The translations under genes and the position numbers were made by a program. The notes under the pieces are model-generated. The model worked only from the letters and a program-made list of their open reading frames with translations. It did no database searches and was not told the DNA's origin. A stretch of DNA of 64,000 nucleotides from Streptomyces spirodelae (GTDB taxonomy: Bacteria > Actinomycetota > Actinomycetes > Streptomycetales > Streptomycetaceae): positions 186,001 through 250,000 of the forward strand of contig NZ_JAFFZN010000005.1 of the NCBI RefSeq assembly GCF_017676385.1. Direction: 5' to 3'. Of the stretch, positions 26,796-35,478 are shown piece by piece; the stretch's first letter is position 1; each line of letters opens with the position of its first letter.

Positions 26796-28066
26796 GGGTG
26801 CCGCGCCTCCTTGTTCGTCTCCTTGTACAGCTCCTCGGGCTTCTCCTTGTGCTTCTCCTTCTCCTTGTACAACTCCTTGGCGATGAGAGTGCGCTGCACT
26901 TCGCTCGCGCCCTCGTAGATGCGGGGTGCGCGCACCTCGCGGTAGAGGTGTTCGAGCAGGTGCCCGCGCTGGAGCGCCGCAGCCCCGTGGATCTGGACGG
27001 CGGCGTCCACCACGTACTGCGCGGTCTCGGTCGCCAGCAGCTTGGCCATGGCCGCACGCAGCGCCACGTCGTTGCCGCCCGCCTCGTCGCTGTCGTACGC
27101 GCAGGCGGCCGCGTACACCAGCAGCCTCGCCGCCTCCGTACGGGTCGCCATCTCCGCCAACTGATGCGAGACGGCCTGCAGATCGCGCAGGACGCCGCCG
27201 AACGCGGGCCGCCGACCGGCGTGGGCCAGCGAGGCATCCAGCGCCGCCTGCGCCATGCCGACGGCGAACGCGCCGACGCTGGGCCGGAAGAGGTTGAGGG
27301 TGCGCATGGCCACCCGGAAGCCCGCGCCGGGCTCGCCGAGCCGGTCGGCGCGTGTGACGGGTACGGCGTCGAAGGTGAGGGTGCCGAGGGCGTGCGGCGC
27401 CAGCATGTCGAGCGGCCTGCCGCTGAGCCCCGGCCGGTCGGCGGGGACGAGGAACGCGGTCACTCCGCGGGAGCCGGGCGCCTCGCCGGTGCGGGCGAAG
27501 ACGGTGTAGAAGTCGGCCCAGGGCGCGTTGGAGATCCAGGTCTTGGTCCCGGTCAGCCGCCAGCCGCCCGTACCGCCGGTCGCCCCAGTACCGCCCATGT
27601 CGTTCCGACTGCGCGCCTCCGGCTCGGCGCGCAGCGCCAGCGCCGCGGCATCGCTGCCCGCGTCGGGCTCGCTCAGTGCGAACGCCGCGACCGCCTCCCC
27701 CGCGGCGACGGCGGGCAGCCAGCGCGCCCGCTGTTCGGCCGTTCCCACGTCCGCGACGGGTCCCGCGCCGAGCCCCTGGAGGGCGAGCGCCGTCTCGGCC
27801 TCGGGACAGGAGTACGCCAGGGATTCGCGGAGCAGACACAGGTCGAGGGCGGCGACCCGGCGCCACGGGGGTGCGCCGGGCACCGCGCGGGCCAGCAGTC
27901 CGAGCTCGCCGAGGGCGCGCAGCAACGTCCTGTTGACACGCCCGGCCTCGCCCTCGGTGACCAGCGGGGCGAGCCGTTCGGTGCCCAGGGTGCGCAACTG
28001 TGCGCACCAGGCGCGCTGTTCGGGGGTGAGCGCGAACGAGGTGGTGGGTGGCGGGGTGGTGGTCAT
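26792..28066 (-). CDS. Acyl-CoA dehydrogenase
   Basis: 424 residues. FAD-dependent alpha,beta-dehydrogenation of an acyl-CoA thioester. The FAD-binding segments are FALSEPDAGSDAAALAL and WRLTGTKTWISNAPWADFY, and the C-terminal helices contain YVVDAAVQIHGAAALQRGHL and RIYEGASEVQRTLIAKELY. Two oddities: a low-complexity stretch of about 17 residues (ARSRNDMGGTGATGGTGG) between the AEPE and WRLTG strands, and a Lys/Glu-repeat tail after residue 400. It is coupled to the RidA gene and faces the CoA-ligase gene across a shared operator. The likely substrate is a ring-reduced 2-aminobenzoyl-CoA derivative or a ring-opened acyl-CoA. Confidence 0.88.
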   Translation of the reverse strand: MTTTPPPTTSFALTPEQRAWCAQLRTLGTERLAPLVTEGEAGRVNRTLLRALGELGLLARAVPGAPPWRRVAALDLCLLRESLAYSCPEAETALALQGLGAGPVADVGTAEQRARWLPAVAAGEAVAAFALSEPDAGSDAAALALRAEPEARSRNDMGGTGATGGTGGWRLTGTKTWISNAPWADFYTVFARTGEAPGSRGVTAFLVPADRPGLSGRPLDMLAPHALGTLTFDAVPVTRADRLGEPGAGFRVAMRTLNLFRPSVGAFAVGMAQAALDASLAHAGRRPAFGGVLRDLQAVSHQLAEMATRTEAARLLVYAAACAYDSDEAGGNDVALRAAMAKLLATETAQYVVDAAVQIHGAAALQRGHLLEHLYREVRAPRIYEGASEVQRTLIAKELYKEKEKHKEKPEELYKETNKEARHP

Positions 28067-28148
28067 GGCGGCTCCCTCGGCCGTGGCCCGGTGCGACCCG
28101 ATGCGGCCCGCACGCGCGGGCCACCATCTCCTGTCTATCGCGGACCAT

Positions 28149-28163
28149 TGACTGTCGTCACCA
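28149..28163. promoter_or_regulatory. Shared operator TGACTGTCGTCACCA, copy 1
   Basis: The 15-mer is identical to that at 35479-35493 and contains the inverted repeat TGAC-N4-GTCA. On the minus strand GTGACG is followed 16 bp later by GATAGA, which makes a plausible -35/-10 pair for the acyl-CoA dehydrogenase operon. The region lies between that operon and the CoA-ligase gene; the PaaX-type protein encoded at 30032 is the natural candidate to bind it. Confidence 0.55.
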
Positions 28164-28264
28164 ACGCGTTACGCTCATCGCCACCTGCCGCACCCGGCGC
28201 CGTCGGCGGCCCGCCGACCGTCGGCCGGCGTTCGGAAGGCCGCCCGCGAGGGGGTAGACCGGTC

Positions 28265-30022
28265 ATGATTCCGACTCCGTCCGCGCACGTCGACACCTTC
28301 GTACGGGACCATCTGCCGCCCAGCGACCAGTGGCCAGAGCTCCTGCTCGACGACCCGGACCTGGCGTATCCGGCCCGCCTCAACTGCGGTGCCGCACTGC
28401 TGGACCGCACCGTCGAGCGGCTCGGCGCCGACCGTCCTGCGTTCCACTGCGGCGGACTCCCGGCGGCCGAAGAAGAGGGCGGGCAGGTACCGCGCAGCAC
28501 CTGGTCGTACGGCGAACTGCGCGCCACCGTCGACCGGCTGGCCCATGTGCTGACGCGGGAGATGGGGGTGGTGCCGGGCAACCGGGTGCTGCTGCGCGGG
28601 CCCACCAGTCCCTATCTGGCCGCCTGCTGGCTGGCGGTGATGAAGGCGGGCGCCGTGGCGGTGACCGTGCTGGCGGCGCACCGGGCGCGCGAGTTGGCCA
28701 CCGTCTGCCGACTGGCACGGATATCGCACGCGCTGTGCGACGCGCGGGTGGCGGACGAGCTGGCCAGGGCCGAGGTTCCGGGCCTGCGTACGAGGCTGTT
28801 CGGCACCGGGGACACTACCCACCACCCGGGAGGAGGCGAGGAGGATCTGCTGCGCACGGCGGCCGCCATGCCCGACCGGTTCGAGGCGGTGGACACGGCA
28901 GCCGACGACGTGGCGCTGATCGCGTTCACCTCCGGCACAACCGGGGACCCCAAAGGCTGTGTGCACTTCCACCGGGACGTGCTCGCCATAGCGGACACCT
29001 TCGCCACGCGGGTGCTGCGGCCCAGCGCCGACGACGTGTTCGGGGGAACGCCGCCGCTCGGCTTCACCTTCGGGCTGGGCGGGCTCGTGGTCTTTCCGCT
29101 GCGGGCGGGCGCCTCGGCGCTGCTGGAGCAGTGGAGCGGTGCGGCCCGGACGCTGGAGGCGATCACGGCACACCGGGTCTCGGTGCTGTTCACCGCGCCG
29201 ACCGCCTACCGGGCGATGCTGCCGCTGCTGGACGCTCCCGGCCCCGGCGGTCCGTACGACCTGTCCTCGCTGCGCCGCTGCGTCTCGGCCGGTGAGCATC
29301 TGCCCGCCGCCACCTGGGAAGCCTGGCACGCGCGTACGGGGCTGCGGATCATCGACGGGATCGGGGCAACCGAGATGCTGCACATCTTCATCTCCGCCGC
29401 CGACGAGGCGATCCGGCCCGGCCGTACGGGAGTCCCGGTGCCCGGCTACCAGGCGCGGATCGTCACCCGGGACGAGCGGGGGTCGCTGGTACCGGTGCCG
29501 GACGGTACCCCGGGGCTGCTGGCGGTGCGCGGCCCGGTCGGCTGCCGCTACCTGGCGGACGCGCGCCAGCGCGTGTACGTACGCGACGGCTGGAATCTCA
29601 CAGGGGACACCTATGTGCGCGACGCGGAGGGTTACTTCCGCTTCGTGGGACGCGCCGACGACATGATCATTTCTGCGGGGCACAACGTCTCCGGCCCCGA
29701 GGTCGAAGAGGCGCTGCTGCACCACCCCGACGTGTGCGAGGCCGCCGTGGTGGGCCGCCCCGACGAGCGCCGGGGGCAGTTGGTGGTCGCCCATGTGGTG
29801 CTCGCCGCCGGGGTCGAGCCGGACAGCGGCACGGCCGAGCGGCTGCGGCAGTTCGTGAAGGCGGAGCTGGCCGGATACAAGTGCCCGCACCGGTTCGTCT
29901 TCACCGGCGCGCTGCCGCGCACCCCGACCGGCAAGCTCCAGCGCTTCCGCCTGCGGGAGCTGGAGCGGGACCGTGCGGGCCTGCCGCAGCCTGGCGGCGG
30001 TCCTGGCGAGCGGCAGCCCTAG
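28265..30022 (+). CDS. Benzoate/2-aminobenzoate-type CoA ligase
   Basis: 585 residues from the ATG at 28265. ANL-superfamily adenylating enzyme: FTSGTTGDPKGCVHFHRD is the phosphate-binding loop (about 221), GIGATEMLHIFISA the adenine/acid pocket, GDTYVRDAEGYFRFVGRADD the hinge, and PRTPTGKLQRFRL carries the catalytic lysine. IGATEMLHIF is characteristic of benzoate-CoA and 2-aminobenzoate-CoA ligases. It activates an aromatic acid to its CoA thioester with ATP. A PaaX regulator gene follows after 9 bp, and a 2-aminobenzoyl-CoA monooxygenase/reductase-like fusion lies in the same cluster, which points to 2-aminobenzoate as substrate. Confidence 0.88.
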   Translation: MIPTPSAHVDTFVRDHLPPSDQWPELLLDDPDLAYPARLNCGAALLDRTVERLGADRPAFHCGGLPAAEEEGGQVPRSTWSYGELRATVDRLAHVLTREMGVVPGNRVLLRGPTSPYLAACWLAVMKAGAVAVTVLAAHRARELATVCRLARISHALCDARVADELARAEVPGLRTRLFGTGDTTHHPGGGEEDLLRTAAAMPDRFEAVDTAADDVALIAFTSGTTGDPKGCVHFHRDVLAIADTFATRVLRPSADDVFGGTPPLGFTFGLGGLVVFPLRAGASALLEQWSGAARTLEAITAHRVSVLFTAPTAYRAMLPLLDAPGPGGPYDLSSLRRCVSAGEHLPAATWEAWHARTGLRIIDGIGATEMLHIFISAADEAIRPGRTGVPVPGYQARIVTRDERGSLVPVPDGTPGLLAVRGPVGCRYLADARQRVYVRDGWNLTGDTYVRDAEGYFRFVGRADDMIISAGHNVSGPEVEEALLHHPDVCEAAVVGRPDERRGQLVVAHVVLAAGVEPDSGTAERLRQFVKAELAGYKCPHRFVFTGALPRTPTGKLQRFRLRELERDRAGLPQPGGGPGERQP

Positions 30023-30031
30023 AGTGACGGC

Positions 30032-30931
30032 GTGGTTCAGAACGTGTTTCCGCAGCTCGGCGAGGCTGCTCAGGCCCCCGGTGCGCCGCAGCCGAGAAAG
30101 CCCTCACCCGGTTCCCTCATCCTCACCTTCTACGGTGCCTACGGGCGCGAACTGGAGAGCGCGGACGGACGTGCGGGCACCGTCCCCGTCGCCGCGCTCA
30201 TCCGGCTGCTCGGCACCGTGGGCATCGACGCGCCGTCGGTCCGCTCCGCGGTCTCCCGGCTCAAGCGGCGCGGACTGCTGACCGCGGACAGACCCGGCAG
30301 CAAAGTGGCCGGATACCGGCCCTCGCCCGCTGCCGCCGAACTCCTCGCCGACGGTGACCGCCGGATCTACAGCCGTCCCGAACCGGACGGCGACTGGCTG
30401 CTGGCCGTCTTCTCCGTGCCCGAGAGCGAACGCGACCGGCGGCATCTGCTCCGCTCCCGGCTGGCCCGGCTCGGGTTCGGCAACGCCGCTCCGGGGGTGT
30501 GGATCGCGCCCTCGCACCTGGAGGAGGAGGCGCGGCACGCCCTCGACCGGCTGGAACTGGCGCCCTACGTCGACCTGTTCCGCGGCCGCCACACCGGCTT
30601 CACCCCGACCGCAGAGGCGGTGGCGCGCTGGTGGGACCTGGCGGCGGTGGCGGAACGGCACCGCGCCTTCCTCGCCGAGCACGAGCCGGTGCTGCGCCGC
30701 TGGACGCGGCGCAGCCGGGTACCGGGCGAGGCCGCCTACCGTGACTACCTGCCGGCGCTGGACGCCTGGCGGCGGCTGCCGTACGCGGACCCGGGGCTGC
30801 CGCCTGCGCTGCTGCCGGCGCGCTGGCCGGGCGAGCGTTCGGCGAAGGTGTTCTTCACACTGCACGAGAAGCTGCGGGACGCCGGTCTCGGGTATGTGCG
30901 CGAGACGCACGCGGAGGCGCTCGGCCGCTGA
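30032..30931 (+). CDS. PaaX-family transcriptional regulator
   Basis: 299 residues from GTG. A winged-helix N-terminus (PGSLILTFYGAYGRELES, TVPVAALIRLLGTVGIDAPS, SAVSRLKRRGLL) is followed by the PaaX middle domain (WLLAVFSVPESERDRRHLLR, LARLGFGNAAPGVWIAPSH) and a C-terminal PaaX domain. PaaX represses phenylacetate genes until it binds phenylacetyl-CoA; relatives respond to other aromatic acyl-CoAs. It is 9 bp downstream of the CoA-ligase gene, so it probably senses that ligase's product. The likely targets are the two TGACTGTCGTCACCA sites at 28149 and 35479. Confidence 0.88.
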   Translation: MVQNVFPQLGEAAQAPGAPQPRKPSPGSLILTFYGAYGRELESADGRAGTVPVAALIRLLGTVGIDAPSVRSAVSRLKRRGLLTADRPGSKVAGYRPSPAAAELLADGDRRIYSRPEPDGDWLLAVFSVPESERDRRHLLRSRLARLGFGNAAPGVWIAPSHLEEEARHALDRLELAPYVDLFRGRHTGFTPTAEAVARWWDLAAVAERHRAFLAEHEPVLRRWTRRSRVPGEAAYRDYLPALDAWRRLPYADPGLPPALLPARWPGERSAKVFFTLHEKLRDAGLGYVRETHAEALGR

Positions 30932-30945
30932 ATGCGGGCTCGCCC

Positions 30946-31173
30946 TTACGGGGCGCCTCCTCCCTCGTCGTCCGGCGGCTCGTCCCACCAGCGGTCGTCG
31001 GACTCCCGCCGGTTGCCGACGATCGCGGCGAGCGGCGGGATGACCATGGCGACGACGCACATTCCGATGGCGGCGGGCACCGACCACAGCCGCACGAAAG
31101 CCCAGGCGCTGATGAACAGTGCCAGGCAGATGGCCATCAGCGTGAAGTAGCGCCGCCGCCTGCGTGCGTACAT
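30946..31173 (-). CDS. DUF3099 small membrane protein
   Basis: 75 residues. A basic start (MYARRRRRYF) precedes two membrane helices (TLMAICLALFISAWAF and VPAAIGMCVVAMVIPPLAAI). The tail is acidic and has the conserved DDRWWDEPPDD. This is the DUF3099 family, widespread in Streptomyces, of unknown role. It is convergent with the PaaX gene (14 bp apart) and is not obviously part of the catabolic pathway. Confidence 0.8.
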   Translation of the reverse strand: MYARRRRRYFTLMAICLALFISAWAFVRLWSVPAAIGMCVVAMVIPPLAAIVGNRRESDDRWWDEPPDDEGGGAP

Positions 31174-31204
31174 GTTTCCACCGTACGGCGGCGGCCCGCG
31201 CCAG

Positions 31205-31969
31205 TCAGTCGGGGCACACGGCGAAGCGCCGGGCGAGCTTCTCCAGGGCGTCGGCGGTGGCCTCCGGGTCGGTGAGCGGGCTCAGATGGTGCGAGGTGAG
31301 CCGCAGTACGCGGTGGCCGATGGCCTCGGCGCGCATCGCGGTGCCCTCGTGGCGGGGGCTCAGCCGCAGGTAGGCGGTGCGGGCGTGGTCGGGGTCGGGC
31401 GCTGCGTGCGGGGCGCGCTCCTGGAAGTAGGCCAGGGGCAGCCGCGGCAGACCGGCGCGGAACCGTTCGCGCAGCTCGGGGTCGGGTACCTCGTCTCTCA
31501 GCATCCGCTCCGGCAGCCAGCGGTCCCAGGGCGGCAGTATCCCGTCCTCGACCAGCTCGCGCAGCTGCCCGGCGAGGTCCGGCGGAGCCGCCTCCAGCCA
31601 GCTGCGGCCGGGGTGCGGCCACTGTGCGTCCACGTAGACCGTGCCGGCGACCGTGCGCGGCGGGGAGTGACCGTGGGTGAGACGGGCGCGGAGTCCGGGC
31701 AGCAGCGGGCCTGCGCCGCTGTGTCCTGCCAGGACGACCGGCCACAGGGGCGCGCGCTTCGGGTCGGACGGGCGCGCTGCCACCTGCGCGATGAGGGCGT
31801 CCAGCAGCTTGGGGTAGTACGGGCCCGGTCCGTCGAAGGCGCCGACCAGGGTGGGAACGCTGACGGTGCGCCCCCGTGCGCGCAGTACCTCGGCGACCGG
31901 CTGCCAGACGAGGTCTCCGGTCAGCGGACTGTGCACCAGCACCAGTTCGACCTGGTTCTCAGCGGGCAC
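31205..31969 (-). CDS. Alpha/beta hydrolase
   Basis: 254 residues. The nucleophile elbow is GHSGAG near residue 82 (PVVLAGHSGAGPLLPGLRA); an oxyanion region (LVLVHSPLTGDLVWQPVA) lies near the N-terminus, and the probable catalytic histidine is near HHLSPLTDPEATADALEKL. There is no signal peptide. The substrate is unknown. Its position inside the aromatic-acid cluster might suggest thioester hydrolysis, but the gene is on its own transcript, so this is weak. The following 170 bp (31970-32142) show no other feature. Confidence 0.75.
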   Translation of the reverse strand: MPAENQVELVLVHSPLTGDLVWQPVAEVLRARGRTVSVPTLVGAFDGPGPYYPKLLDALIAQVAARPSDPKRAPLWPVVLAGHSGAGPLLPGLRARLTHGHSPPRTVAGTVYVDAQWPHPGRSWLEAAPPDLAGQLRELVEDGILPPWDRWLPERMLRDEVPDPELRERFRAGLPRLPLAYFQERAPHAAPDPDHARTAYLRLSPRHEGTAMRAEAIGHRVLRLTSHHLSPLTDPEATADALEKLARRFAVCPD

Positions 31970-32142
31970 ATCTCCCCCTTTTCCGGCTCTCGGCGGGTGT
32001 CCGCGCTGGCTCGCCCGTTCGCCCCCCGGGGCGCCTGCCTCCCGGAGGCCGGGGTTCGCGAACGAGACCGCTCAGCCTAGACCCGCTCCGGGCCCGAACA
32101 CCTGGGGATCACTACATACCGAAGGGTATGTGCCAACTGTGC

Positions 32143-34554
32143 TCAGAGTGCCAGCCGAGGCTTGGGGGCGTCTGTGCGCCCGGTGGGGGGCCTGCGGCTG
32201 CCCGCCTGGTACGGCTCCGGCCACGGCGCACCCTGCCCCTCGTACCCCTGCTCGGCCGCCGCGTGCAGCGTCCAGTGCGGGTCGTACAGATGCGGCCGGG
32301 CCAGTGCGCACAGGTCGGCGCGGCCGGCCAGCACGAGCGAGTTGACGTCGTCCCAGGAGGAGACGGCACCCACCGCGACGACGGGGACGCCCAGCACGTT
32401 GCGGATGCGGTCCGCGTAGGGGGTCTGGTACGAGCGCCCGAAGTCGGGCCGCTCATGGGCGACGACCTGCCCGGTCGAGACGTCGATCGCGTCCGCGCCC
32501 CGCTCGGCGAAGGCGGCCGCGATCCGTACCGCGTCGTCCCCCGTCGTACCGTCCGGGGCCCAGTCGGTGGCGGATATCCGTACGGTCATGGGGCGTTCGG
32601 CGGGCCAGACCTCGCGCACCGCGTCGAAGACCTCCAGGGGATAGCGCAGCCGCGCCGCCAGGGAGCCGCCGTAGGCGTCGGTGCGGCGGTTGGTCAGCGG
32701 CGAGAGGAAGCCCGAGAGCAGATAGCCGTGCGCGCAGTGCAGCTCCAGCAGATCGAACCCCGCGCGTGCGCCCCGCCGGGCCGCGGCGACGAACTCCTCC
32801 CGGATCGCGGCCATCCCCCTCGGCGTCAGCTCGTGCGGGGTCTGGCTGACACCGGGGCGGTAGGGCAGCGGCGATGCGGCCACCAGCGGCCAGTTGCCCT
32901 CCGGCAGCGGCTCGTCGATGCCCTCCCACATCAGCCGGGTCGAGCCCTTGCGCCCGGAGTGGCCGAGCTGAAGGCCGATCGCGGCGGTCGGCGACTGGCG
33001 GTGCACGAAGTCGGTGACGCGCCGCCAGGCCGCCTCCTGCTCGTCGTCCCACAGCCCCGCACAGCCCGGTGTGATGCGGCCCCGCGCTGAGACGCACACC
33101 ATCTCGGTCATGACCAGCCCGGCCCCGCCGAGCGCCCGCGCGCCCAGGTGGACGAGGTGGAAGTCGCCGGGCACGCCCCGCCGCGACTTGTACATGTCCA
33201 TCGGGGAGACCACGACCCGGTTGCGCAGCTCGAGACGGCGCAGCCGGAACGGGGTGAACATGGGCGGCGTCTTCGGCCGTATCCCGGCCTCGCGTTCGGT
33301 GGCGGCGACGAAACCGGCGTCCCGCAGCCGCAGGTTGGCGTGGGTGACGCGGCGGCTGCGGGTGAGCAGATTGAAGGCGAACCGGTACGGCGGCTGAGCC
33401 GTGTACCCGGCCAGCTCCTCGAACCACGTCAGGCTGGCGTGCGCGGCGCGCTGCGTGGACGCCACGACCGGGCGGCGCTCGGCCTCGTAAGCGGCCAGTG
33501 CGGAGGACAGGTCGGGCTGTTCCCGCAGGCAGGCGGCGAGCGCCAGGGCGTCCTCGACGGCGAGCTTGGTGCCCGAGCCGATGGAGAAGTGCGCGGTGTG
33601 CGCGGCGTCGCCGAGCAGCACGATCTTTCCGGCGTCCGTCCCGTGCCACCAGCGCTCGTTGACGACGGTGCGGAAGGCGGTCCACTGCGAGCGGTTGCCG
33701 CGCAGCGTGCGCCCGCCGAGCGTGTGCGGGAAGAGCGCGGCGCACCGCTCGGCGGCGCCGTCCTCGTCCAGCCGGTCGAGGCCGGTGGCCCGCCACACCT
33801 CTTCGCGGGTCTCGACGACGGCGGTGGAGCGGCCGGTCGGAAGCTGCGGCCCGGAGGGCCACGATGAGGGGTGGTGGTCGGGTGACGGATGGACCTGCGG
33901 CCCGGAGGGCCACGATGAGGGGTGGTGGTCGGGTGACGGGCGGGAATAGGGGTACGCGTGCAACTGGAGGACGCCGTGCGGGGTCTCGGTGATCTCGAAG
34001 CGGAAGGCGTCGAGGGCGAAGTCGGCGGCGAGCCAGATGTAGCGGCACCGGTGCGTGGTGACCGTGGGCCGGAAGATGTCGGCGTGTGCCGTACGGGTGG
34101 CGCTGTGCACCCCGTCCGCCGCGATCACCAGGTCGTTGGTGCGAGCCAGCTCCGCCGCCGCCGGCGCCTGGGTGCGGAAGCACAGGGTGACACCGAGCCG
34201 CCGGCACCGCGCGTGCAGCACCGACAGCAGCGTACGGCGGCCGAGCGCGGCGAAACCGTGCCCGGCGCAGCTGAGGGTGCGGCCGCGGTGGACGACCTCG
34301 ATCGCGTCCCACCGCACCATGTGCTCGCCCAGGGTGGCGAACACCTCGGGGTCGGCGTTCTCGATACCGCCGACCGTCTCGTCGGAGAGCACCACGCCGA
34401 AGCCGAACGTGTCACCGGGCGCGTCACGTTCGTAGACGGTCACCTCACGTGCCGGGTCGAGCCGCTTGAGCAGCAGCGCCGCGTACAGCCCTCCGGGGCC
34501 GCCGCCGATGACGGCCACCCGCAGCGGCCGGTCCCCGGCCCGTGGCACCGTCAC
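32143..34554 (-). CDS. Bifunctional 2-aminobenzoyl-CoA monooxygenase/reductase-like flavoprotein
   Basis: 803 residues. Residues 1-380 are a class A FAD monooxygenase (AVIGGGPGGLYAALLLKRL; GDAAHTAHFSIGSGTKLAVE). Residues 400-785 are an Old Yellow Enzyme/NADH:flavin oxidoreductase barrel (FTPFRLRRLELRNRVVVSPM; CAHGYLLSGFLSPLTNRRTD). This fusion is the known design of 2-aminobenzoyl-CoA monooxygenase/reductase of Azoarcus, which hydroxylates and then reduces the ring. The CoA ligase, enoyl-CoA hydratase (7 bp upstream), dehydrogenase and RidA genes in the cluster support that substrate. Oddity: residues about 206-238 consist of a tandemly duplicated 17-residue insert (HPSPDHHPSSWPSGPQ type) encoded by a dispersed element (33844-33939), in a loop between the AYPYS and VETREEVW strands of the FAD domain. 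Confidence 0.85.
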   Translation of the reverse strand: MTVPRAGDRPLRVAVIGGGPGGLYAALLLKRLDPAREVTVYERDAPGDTFGFGVVLSDETVGGIENADPEVFATLGEHMVRWDAIEVVHRGRTLSCAGHGFAALGRRTLLSVLHARCRRLGVTLCFRTQAPAAAELARTNDLVIAADGVHSATRTAHADIFRPTVTTHRCRYIWLAADFALDAFRFEITETPHGVLQLHAYPYSRPSPDHHPSSWPSGPQVHPSPDHHPSSWPSGPQLPTGRSTAVVETREEVWRATGLDRLDEDGAAERCAALFPHTLGGRTLRGNRSQWTAFRTVVNERWWHGTDAGKIVLLGDAAHTAHFSIGSGTKLAVEDALALAACLREQPDLSSALAAYEAERRPVVASTQRAAHASLTWFEELAGYTAQPPYRFAFNLLTRSRRVTHANLRLRDAGFVAATEREAGIRPKTPPMFTPFRLRRLELRNRVVVSPMDMYKSRRGVPGDFHLVHLGARALGGAGLVMTEMVCVSARGRITPGCAGLWDDEQEAAWRRVTDFVHRQSPTAAIGLQLGHSGRKGSTRLMWEGIDEPLPEGNWPLVAASPLPYRPGVSQTPHELTPRGMAAIREEFVAAARRGARAGFDLLELHCAHGYLLSGFLSPLTNRRTDAYGGSLAARLRYPLEVFDAVREVWPAERPMTVRISATDWAPDGTTGDDAVRIAAAFAERGADAIDVSTGQVVAHERPDFGRSYQTPYADRIRNVLGVPVVAVGAVSSWDDVNSLVLAGRADLCALARPHLYDPHWTLHAAAEQGYEGQGAPWPEPYQAGSRRPPTGRTDAPKPRLAL
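33844..33939 (+). repeat. Dispersed mini-element, two tandem copies inside the monooxygenase gene
   Basis: Two identical 45-bp copies (33844-33888 and 33895-33939) at a 51-bp period. Each begins CTGCGGCCCGGAGGGCCACG and ends GGTGGTCGGGTGACGG. Each period is 17 codons, so the host gene stays in frame. A third copy with three mismatches lies at 40694-40738 in another enzyme gene. GGCCC-GGA-GGGCC at the start of each copy can form a small hairpin. Confidence 0.85.
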
Positions 34555-34561
34555 GGCAGTG

Positions 34562-35389
34562 TCACCTGCCCCGCCAGGCAGGCGGCCGCTTCTCGGTGAA
34601 GGCCGCGTGGAACTCCTTGTAGTCCTCGCCGTGCATCAGCAGCGCCTGGGTGGCCGCGTCCAGTTCGACGGCGCCGGCCAGCGGGAGGTCCAGTTCGGCG
34701 GTGAGCAGCGCCTTGGTCTGCGCGTGGGCGAGCGCAGGACCGTCCGCCAGCCGCCGGGCCAGCGCGTGGGCGGCCTGCGCGGTCTCCCCTTCGGGCACCA
34801 ACTGGCTGAGCAGTCCGATCCGTTCGGCCTCGGGCGCCCGCACGGGCTCACCCAGCATCAGAATGCGGGTGGCGTGGCCGAGCCCGACGACGCGGGGCAG
34901 CAGATAGGCGGCCCCCATGTCCCCGCCGGACAGGCCCACCTTGGTGAACAGGAACGCGAACCGGGCTGTGGGGTCGGCCACCCGGAAGTCCGCGGCCAGC
35001 GCCAGCACCGCGCCCGCGCCGGCCGCTGCGCCGTGCACCGCGGCGATCACGGGGAACGGCGCCTCTCTCAGCGCCCGCACCACGTGCCCAGTCATCCGGT
35101 TGAAGTCCAGCAGCCGCGCCGTGTCCATTCCGAGCGTGGCGCCGATGATCTCCTCCACATCGCCGCCCGAGCAGAAGCCGCGTCCCTCCCCCGCCAGCAC
35201 CAGCGCGCGGGTGCGGTGCCGGTGCGACAGCTCGGCGAGCAGATCGCGCAGGTCGGCGTACGCCTCGAAGGTCAGCGCGTTCAGCTTCGCGGGCCGGGCG
35301 AGCGTGACGGTGGTGACGCCGTCCTGCTCCTCGACGCGCAGATGCCGCCACTCCTCGGTGCGCCGCGCTGATCCGGTGAACGGGCTCAT
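34562..35389 (-). CDS. Enoyl-CoA hydratase/isomerase
   Basis: 275 residues from the ATG at 35389; the frame is open to 35455 but the extension is basic and unlike the family. Crotonase fold: ALVLAGEGRGFCSGGDVEEI forms the first half of the oxyanion hole, AAVHGAAAGAGAVLALAADF the second, and ARFAFLFTKVGLSGGDMGAAY follows. The glutamates of classical hydratases are not both evident, so hydrolase or isomerase activity is possible. It is the first gene of an operon with the monooxygenase/reductase, and shares its operator sequence with the ligase/dehydrogenase promoters. It probably acts on the ring-reduced CoA ester. Confidence 0.87.
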   Translation of the reverse strand: MSPFTGSARRTEEWRHLRVEEQDGVTTVTLARPAKLNALTFEAYADLRDLLAELSHRHRTRALVLAGEGRGFCSGGDVEEIIGATLGMDTARLLDFNRMTGHVVRALREAPFPVIAAVHGAAAGAGAVLALAADFRVADPTARFAFLFTKVGLSGGDMGAAYLLPRVVGLGHATRILMLGEPVRAPEAERIGLLSQLVPEGETAQAAHALARRLADGPALAHAQTKALLTAELDLPLAGAVELDAATQALLMHGEDYKEFHAAFTEKRPPAWRGR

Positions 35390-35478
35390 TCCGCAGCCTC
35401 CGTCGCTCCGTCGGCGAACCGTGAACCGCCCTCCCCGGGGGGCGTGCGGCTCCACTTGGTGAACGTATCACTCGCCCG

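Noticed and set aside
26798..28264. N-terminal extension of the CoA ligase frame
   Set aside because: The frame is open far upstream but is antisense to the acyl-CoA dehydrogenase gene; the ligase begins at the ATG at 28265.
33844..33939. Two spaced direct repeats as a CRISPR array
   Set aside because: Only two repeats, 6-bp spacing, inside an intact coding frame, no cas genes; a third copy lies in another gene.
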